From the NCBI GenBank assembly GCA_041477005.1, contig JBGOUJ010000545.1:1-5385 (forward strand): a stretch of DNA of 5,385 bases, in the 5' to 3' direction. Source of the stretch: JBGOUJ01 sp041477005 (GTDB lineage: Bacteria > Acidobacteriota > Terriglobia > Bryobacterales > JACQDG01). Positions 5,133 through 5,385 of the stretch are shown here, piece after piece. Within the stretch, counting starts at the first letter, position 1, and each line of letters starts with the position of its first letter. The translations under genes were made by a program, and so were the position numbers. A model generated the notes under the pieces. The model saw only the letters and a program-made list of their open reading frames with translations. It did not search any database and was not told where the DNA came from.

Positions 5133-5385
5133 TCACTCCAGGTCCAGCGACAGGAACCTCAATACCCCGTCCCGCTCGATCTGCAGGACCACGGGGCTGT
5201 CGGGTTTTGCATTGTCGAGCGCCGTGCGGAGCCCCACAATGCTTTTCACCGGCACGCCGTTTACGGAATGAATCACGTCGCCGGGCTGCAGCTCGCCGCC
5301 GGGCGAGCGAAGAGCGCGGGCCGCCACCACCACGCCATTATCGATTCTCAGGTCAGGCAGCAGCTCGCGCGCCCGGCGATCGATC
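5133..5385 (-). CDS. C-terminal PDZ domain of a probable HtrA-like (S1C) protease, cut by the window edge
   Basis: The minus-strand frame stays open to base 5385, so only the last 83 residues are seen and the true start lies outside; the GTG at 5333-5331 is internal. The visible part reads as one PDZ domain. The peptide-carboxylate loop is DNGVVVAAR, followed by LQPGDVIHSVNGVPV, the helix GLRTALDNA and the closing strands VVLQIERDGVLRFLSLDL, ending two residues later. This order and the stop right after the last strand are typical of HtrA/DegP-type serine proteases with a terminal PDZ, which act in periplasmic protein quality control. The protease domain is not visible, so other PDZ proteins (site-2 protease, C-terminal processing protease) remain possible, though those seldom end this way. 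It converges on the sialidase with 51 bases between the stops. Confidence 0.85.
   Translation of the reverse strand, partial: IDRRARELLPDLRIDNGVVVAARALRSPGGELQPGDVIHSVNGVPVKSIVGLRTALDNAKPDSPVVLQIERDGVLRFLSLDLE

Noticed and set aside
5133..5333. Complete small PDZ protein starting at GTG 5333
   Set aside because: The frame remains open to the window edge with PDZ-consistent sequence upstream (LRIDNG), so the GTG is an internal codon.

Overview
The window is GC-rich, densely coding bacterial chromosome with five complete protein genes that I trust, one well-supported unknown gene on the opposite strand, and one gene cut by the right edge. GC-rich codon use, small secreted unknown proteins, an exported GH33 sialidase and a PDZ-ended HtrA-like protein fit a soil or sediment Acidobacteriota-type organism. 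That is a gestalt impression with no rRNA or marker gene behind it. I see no phage, insertion sequence, CRISPR array, tRNA or rRNA.

Layout: positions 1-160 hold no gene I can call, only a weak coding-like stretch on the minus strand at the edge and a short tandem repeat at 131-170. A minus-strand gene (161-628) encodes a small exported protein of unknown function. From the divergent side, a plus-strand run starts with a 3-hydroxybutyryl-CoA-type dehydrogenase (712-1590). It continues, after 24 bases, with acetate kinase (1615-2847) and an overlapping or abutting GNAT acetyltransferase (2820-3341). A clear sigma70-type promoter (3421-3449) then restarts transcription for an unknown 137-residue protein (3463-3876). 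Next comes a secreted sialidase with five Asp boxes and a full set of catalytic residues (3975-5081). The final gene (5133 to the right edge, minus strand) converges on the sialidase and shows only its C-terminal PDZ domain.

Functionally, the first plus-strand trio centres on acyl-CoA and acetyl-phosphate metabolism. The dehydrogenase interconverts 3-hydroxyacyl-CoA and 3-oxoacyl-CoA, acetate kinase links acetyl phosphate to ATP, and the GNAT probably uses acetyl-CoA as donor. No phosphotransacetylase, thiolase or crotonase lies in the window, so the pathway is incomplete here. The sialidase would release sialic acid outside the cytoplasm, and no sialic-acid uptake or breakdown genes flank it.

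The most unusual sequence feature is a threefold 10-base tandem repeat (1571-1600). It supplies the last codons and stop of the dehydrogenase and occupies the place where the acetate kinase ribosome-binding site would be expected. I did not find convincing evidence of a new multi-gene system.
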